Assembly (NCBI GenBank): GCA_020543525.1
Contig: JAHYIO010000001.1
Span: 4,464,001-4,528,000 of the forward strand
Origin: Coriolopsis trogii
Lineage: Eukaryota; Basidiomycota; Agaricomycetes; Polyporales; Polyporaceae
Direction: 5' to 3'
DNA length: 64,000 bases
Shown: piece by piece, positions 58,935 through 64,000 of the stretch
Position numbering within the stretch: position 1 is the stretch's first letter
Layout of the letters: each line of letters opens with the position of its first letter
Notes under the pieces: generated by a model
Seen by the model: the letters and a program-made list of their open reading frames with translations, nothing else
The model's database searches: none
What the model was told of the DNA's origin: nothing
Translations under genes and position numbers: made by a program

Positions 58935-61900
58935 TCAAGCAGGAATGCTAGTCTCCGCCCGGGTCGATCGTCGAAAGTAGATCCTCTTGCAAAACTTCCA
59001 CGATTCGACAGCAATCAGGAAAATAAGTGCGCTTATGAAGACGATCCCCCACTAAATGCAGACGCAATTGGTCAGATATAGATTGATAAGTGCAGGTACT
59101 ATGAAACTTACCTCCCAGCTAATGGGCGCGTGCAGGAAGACCCTGTCGTTAATAACGGGAATGTAGATCACAGGGAACGTGGCCACGAAGCCCAGCACGA
59201 CCGACTGCATATCATGACCAGAACCATCAGCATGACCGCCCGAGCTCACGAGAAGACGAAGGAACGCACCCAGAACAACACCTGGTTCGCCCACAGGTCC
59301 CTCATCCACTGCGTCCACGGCGTCTTCGTGCCCGGATGCATCCTGAACATGCTCCGCCGCATGTCAATCATCTCCCATGCCAAAAGAAGACACAGCCAGC
59401 TGACGACCGCGAAGCACGCCGCACGCGCGCGGAACACGACCTCGCACCCGTCCCGCGAGTCATTGCAGCCTCCCGCACCGAGGTCCCCTCCACCGAAGCC
59501 CCAGACGACGAGGACAAAGGAGGAAAGGGAGAGCGCGCCCATGATGAGTCCGTACGCGACCATGTCGACAAGCAGTTCTAGTGGAGAACATGCGTTAGGA
59601 CGAAACGTGAAGGTTCATTCATGGCTGAGAGTTTGTCTTACCAAGATTCAGGATCCCGCGACGCGCATCATGTGGTGGACGGCGCATGACGTCCGGAGCG
59701 GCGTCTTGCATACCAAGTCCCATAGCGGGAGGGCCGGACGTCACCACGACAACCCACAGGACCTCGACTAAGGCATCTAATGAGCACATTCACGAGGACG
59801 ATTCGGTAATGGGCTTGCATACCTGGACTAAGCGGGAATACGGAGAGATTCTCCTGGTCTTTGAAGGCGAGTCCGACCATGAGTACGATCGCCTGACCGA
59901 CGTTGCCGGCCAGAAGATGAAGTGCGAAAGACTTGATATTGTCAAATGAGCGTCGGCCCTCACGAATGGCGGCGATTATCGACGCGAAGTTGTCGTCGGT
60001 CAGGACAATGTCTACAAACAATCGTTTCAGCATTCTGAAAAGCAAGCACGAGATCGCTGCGAACTGACCTGACGCATTCTTCGCAACATCAGATCCGCTT
60101 CCCATACCTATCCCTACATCCGCGCGGGACAAACTCGGGCTGTCGTTCACGCCGTCTCCCGCTAAAGTATGCAATGTCAGAATCAAACCACACACACCGC
60201 ACAAATGAACCACTCATACTCACTCATAGCCGCAAACTTCTTCCTCCGATGAAGCGCCTCGATCATCCTCACCTTCGTCTCCGGCGAACACCGTCCAATG
60301 ACCCTCGGCAGCTCGTCCATCGCGTCGATCTCCTCGTCCGACATCCTGTCAAACTCGGGCGCAGTCACGACCGTGTATCGCGGCATGAGCGCGACGTCCT
60401 TGTCCTCCAGGATCCCGATCTCCTTCGCGATCGCCGTGGCCGTGCTCGGGTGATCGCCCGTGAGCATGTGCACGACAATCCCCGCGCGCTGACAGTCTTC
60501 CACAGCGGGTCGGGATTCCGGGCCTGCCTCATTCCATCATGCGGTGAGCGTCACACGGAGAGAAGCAGAGATGAGCAACGTACGTGGAGGGTCGTAGATG
60601 CCCACAAGCCCGAAGAACGTCATGTCTCTCTCAACCTCGCTTCGATCTATCTCGTCCACACCCCGTTCGAGCTCCCACTCGCGCCCCGCCAGCCCGAGCA
60701 CCCTCAGGCCCGACGCGGCCATCCCGTCCACACGATGCATGATGCCGTCTTGGTCCGACGCCTTGATTTCGCGGGTTCCTTCTGGTGTTTGGATGTGCAT
60801 GCACGCGTCGAGCACGCGCTCCACCGCGCCCTTCATGAGCGCAACGTGTCTAGGCTTCTCGGACGGCGTCGGTCCGGTGGAGGCCGGGCGGCGGAAGATG
60901 ACGGCCATGCGCTTGAGCTCTGACGAGAACGGGTACTCGGCCAACTGCTCATAACCTTGAGCGACCAGCGCCGGCCGCCCGCGGGAGAATCTATGTGCAA
61001 GGACCTGCAGTGCGCTAGATTGATATTGTCAAATCAGTGAGACTCGTCCCAATGGAGAAGACCTAGCACGAATCACGCACATCTCGGTGGGGTCTCCCCG
61101 TGCCGCCCAGACCATGTTCGTACCCGGTTTAGGCTTTTCGTGACTGGGGTCAGCGGGCTCCTGGAATACGGCGGCGATGTTGCAGAGCGATGCGCACTCC
61201 AGGAGTGCCTCCATCTCTCCCGGGGGTGTCCCAGACTGTGGCTCCGTGCCGCCTCCGTGAACCTCGCCAGAGGGGTCGGGGGATGGTTGGCCTCCTTGGT
61301 GTTGGTGGACCATGCGACCGTCAGTGGGATCGAAGGGGTCCTTTGAACCGTCGAGAGTCCACGTTCCTAGGCCAGGAAGCCAGACGACCCGTGCGACCAT
61401 GCGTCCTTGAGTCAGCGTACCTTTATTGGGCGATACTGTCAGTATTCCGCAATTGCCCTGGATTAGGAAGAGGCGTACCGGTCTTGTCAGAGCAGATATC
61501 CCCGACAGCACCGAGAGCTTCGATCGAGTCAAGCTTACGCACAATCACGTTGCGCGCAGCCATTCGCTTGGTGCTGATCGCAAAAGTGAGGGTGAGAACG
61601 ACGATGAGAGAAGCTGGGATCATGCAAAGACCTAAGCCATGCCGTCAGTATGTGCGCATGGTCCTTTGACCGGGCAAACGTACCGGTCGATACCGCATAA
61701 ATGATGACCACCCTATTGTTGACGAACCGATTCGCGGCAGCCACGATGAGAGCGAACACTACGGCGACGACGAAGAGTACCACCGCAAGCTGGCTGAGGC
61801 GGCGCTGGAGAGGAGTCCCGACGTTGACGCCGAGGAACCGACCGATGGTGTCCGTGACCGTGAGGGCGTAGGCCGAGACGTAGTAGTGGAAGAGCTTCTT

Positions 61901-62892
61901 GCCATCTTCATTTCGCCGGACTTTGCGCACTTTGGTGCCGCCGCTCCCCTGCAAGCTGGCGGCAATCGCACCAATCTCCGTCTTCATCCCGGTGGCGACG
62001 ACGATGCCTTGGGCGCGGCCCTTCGTGACGGTGCTCGACGAGTAAGCCATGTTGATGCGGTCACCGAGGGGGACTTCGTCTTCGAAGCGCTCAGATGCGT
62101 TCTTTGCTACGGGGATAGACTCTCCGGTGAGTAGGGACTCGTCGACTTCGAAGTTCATCGCATCGAAGAGGCGGAGGTCGGCGGGGACGACGTCGCCTGT
62201 TTTGAGCGTAACGATGTCTCCCGGTACGAGCTGGGCAGAAGGGATCACCTTCATATGCCCATGCCGAACAACGGCAGCTGAAGGAGAAGCGAGCGATCGG
62301 AGAGAATCCCTGTTGACCAAGTCGATGAGTGGGGGTAGAAGGATGAAGCAAACATGAGCACATACATGGTCTGTTCGGCAGAGTACTGTTGTAGGAAACC
62401 GACAACGACGTTAAGGATGATGACACCTGGCTCCTCTCTGTGAGTGCAGCACTAGGACGTATGCCGTGAATACATACCAGCGATGACGCCGCCTTCGATC
62501 CAAGATTTAATGGCAAGCGATACGATGAAAGCGACGATCATGACAAGAACCATTGCATTTACTAGACCAAAAAGTCAGCGCCCGTATCCGTCGAGGACAG
62601 GTATGCAGACCGCACCGATTTGAGCGACAAGAACCCGAACCCAGCTGACACCCTCGCCGCCTTCGAGTTGGTTGGGGCCGTAACGCTGGAGGCGCTCCTG
62701 CGCTTGGCTGTCGTTGAGGCCAGCTTGCGTATCGACTTCGAGCTGCCTTGCGACATCCTCTGACGCGAGCTGGTATGGGGGTGGAGGCGATTGCTCTGTC
62801 AATGCGTCATCCTTCTCCGTCAGATGACCAGGGTAGTTGACAAGCGTCGGGTCGTTAGAGGCAGTTGCTGTTCGTGGAGGAATACTGGGCAT
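58935..62892 (-). CDS. ENA1: ENA-type Na+/Li+/K+-exporting P-type ATPase
   Basis: Plasma-membrane P-type ATPase of subfamily IID that pumps out alkali cations and gives salt and alkaline tolerance. Fourteen exons in phase, minus strand: 62892-62616, 62561-62478, 62426-62366, 62309-61684, 61631-61479, 61420-61081, 61014-60584, 60523-60224, 60161-60069, 60011-59823, 59767-59642, 59577-59270, 59204-59112, 59051-58935 (1065 aa). Motifs are the N-domain QERLQRYGPNQL, QIVNAMVLVMIVAF, TMDSLRSLASPSA, PGDIVTLKTGDVVPADLRL, LLTGESIPV, the phosphorylation site CSDKTGTLTQGRM with Asp398, MLTGDHPSTATAIAKEIGI, TGDGVNDSPSL from residue 758, DIVLTDDNFASI, SPVEVLWVVVVTS and VIYIPVINDRVFLHAPISWEWG. This set is specific to ENA pumps rather than PMR1 or SERCA. 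The N-terminal tail is disordered. Introns fall directly after DKTG and inside the Thr codon of TGDGVND. Confidence 0.95.
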
Positions 62893-63459
62893 GTCGTAGA
62901 AGTCGTTGGGCTGTGTTCGAAGATCTGGGTGGGCGTGACGATTGTGGGGGACAATCTACGGAGAGATCGAGGATATCACGGGCATTATAAGTTGCTCGAG
63001 CTCTTGGACGAGGGCGAATGTGGTGGCTTGGCATCCTTGGTGTTCTTGAAGGCCGGAGAGGGGCTCTGGCGTATGCTTGTGCACAAGCTTATGTTGGAGT
63101 CTGGTCGGATAGAGTCTCTGGGCCTGGTCCGATGACTCAATCGGGCAAGATCCTTGGCTGCCGGCGGGGGTTCGTGTTGTGGGGCCGCAGAGCAAAGCCG
63201 AGCGCTTCCGCCATGCCAGGTTCGCGCCAAGCCAGTTCATGCTGGGCAACTTGGCCTTCTGTTATCAGCAGCACAAAGTCTCGTCTAGATAGACGGCGAA
63301 TGTTCTCGTACGAGTAACATGTGCGATGAGGTTGAACATGGGTTTGAACATATCGACGTCGACAGCGATAAGTACACAAACAACAGCCAACACATCAAAA
63401 CATGGCAACTGCGCGCTTCCTTCGTAATCAGCCTGACATTTGAGTTGCATCCGCCCCTC
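62893..63459. other. Upstream region of the ENA gene
   Basis: 567 bp between the ATPase start and the next GST stop. No gene seen. This is where salt or pH control sites would lie; no binding motif was identified with confidence. Confidence 0.45.
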
Positions 63460-64000
63460 TTACACGCGCTGTATCGGGGGATAATGACTCCATCCTTCCA
63501 ACTGCACAGCCTGCGAAGCGATGGTCAGTCACAGACTCGGACTCGGAAACAGCGCCGTTTCGTTCACCTCATCCCACTTCGTCCTGAAACTTTCCCGGCT
63601 CTTCAGATCCTGCGTGTATCTCAGGAAACGTGCAAAGTCTGGGCCGCGGAGTACTCCAAGTGCCATCTTTCCTTCTCCTAGTGGGTACTTTCCGAGCTCG
63701 TGTTCCAGCAGCTGCCACGAGCGGACCACAAAAGGCCCAGCGGCCGCGTCCGCAATGGACCACTCGCCGACAGCGAAGCCCGTCTCCGGCAACAGATCTT
63801 GGATGCGCCGGCACGCCTCAACGAGCTCGCTTGTGGACTCTCCCTTGTAGAACACGCGGTTGAACGCATCCACCAACACGGATTGAACCGTCGCGACGAA
63901 GAGCCGTGCTCGTGCTCGGCCCACCGGGTCCTTCGGGAGGAGATGAGACTCGGGGAAGATGTCCGCCAGGAACTCGAGGATGATGAGCGACTCTGTCACC
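63460..64000 (-). CDS. Glutathione S-transferase, 3' part (runs off right edge)
   Basis: Paralogue of the GST at 55079-56006. Visible exons, minus strand: from the edge to 63568, and 63510-63460, joined in phase 0 by a 57-nt intron (GTGAAC..GCAG). The C-domain reads ESLIILEFLADIFPESHLLPKDPVGRARARLF .. LVEACRRIQDLLPETGFAVGEWSIADAAAGPFVVRSW .. DFARFLRYTQDLKSRESFRTKWDE and ends AVQLEGWSHYPPIQRV. It has the same last-intron position as its relative, so the genes share ancestry, but sequences are well diverged. The active-site domain is outside the window. Confidence 0.88.

Noticed and set aside
60140..60170. Apparent AGDGVND in place of TGDGVND in the ATPase
   Set aside because: Reading through the intron gives Ala. 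Splicing at 60162-60223 restores the canonical Thr, so the hinge motif is intact.
1..64000. CRISPR arrays, operons or prophage
   Set aside because: No regularly spaced repeats were seen, genes are intron-rich and singly arranged, and the sequence is clearly fungal nuclear DNA.

Overview
This window is a piece of a filamentous basidiomycete chromosome, most likely from an Agaricomycete (mushroom or polypore lineage). The evidence is GC-rich coding sequence broken by many introns of about 50-60 nt with GTRNGT donors, together with families typical of that group: a FunK1 fungal kinase, a DUF6534 seven-helix membrane protein, large F-box proteins, a single-pass Ser/Thr-rich surface protein and omega-like GSTs. 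No tool was run. All exon models were spliced by eye and checked for reading-frame phase.

Layout. 1-1122 (-): 5' part of an MFS transporter, cut by the window edge. 2288-4251 (+): acidic low-complexity orphan with an uncertain 5' end. 5831-10429 (+): FunK1 kinase with a very long disordered tail. 10776-11302: non-autonomous DNA transposon with terminal inverted repeats and a target duplication. 11455-11805: broken copy of CCT3. 12779-17280 (+): 18-exon ISWI chromatin remodeller, convergent with an F-box protein (17707-19513, -). 19514-22691: gene-poor. 22692-24763 (-): chaperonin subunit CCT3, divergent from autophagy gene ATG101 (24930-26226, +) across only 166 bp. 26971-28773 (+): unknown helical protein. 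29493-31838 (-): 20-exon DUF6534 membrane protein. 31839-35990: about 4 kb without a convincing gene, with a tRNA-like SINE candidate. 35991-37463 (+): single-pass membrane protein. 38772-40079 (-): dienelactone hydrolase. 41912-42671 (+): AIM41/YqeY-like protein.

From 40 kb to 56 kb the region is structurally dynamic. Three copies of one dispersed repeat (about 40.4, 43.4 and 48.2 kb, with a fourth diverged relative near 21.8 kb) lie around an inverted segmental duplication. The left arm is a GST pseudogene plus an F-box/WD-like gene (44.2-47.9 kb, +). The right arm is an F-box/WD-like gene plus an intact GST (51.9-56.0 kb, -). The arms face each other across an epsin gene (49492-51437, -). 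One repeat copy has been split by a 445-bp near-palindromic foldback element. The right end holds a multi-pass membrane protein (56972-58225, -), an ENA-type alkali-cation P-type ATPase (58935-62892, -) and the 3' part of another GST (63460-64000, -).

The genes do not form a metabolic cluster. They are core housekeeping genes (ISWI, CCT3, ATG101, epsin, AIM41) interleaved with expanding lineage-specific families (FunK1, F-box, GST, DUF6534) and transposon debris. I did not find a convincing wholly new system. The most interesting signals are the inverted duplication with one decayed GST, the dispersed repeat family with its nested foldback, and the kinase with a tail as large as its catalytic half.
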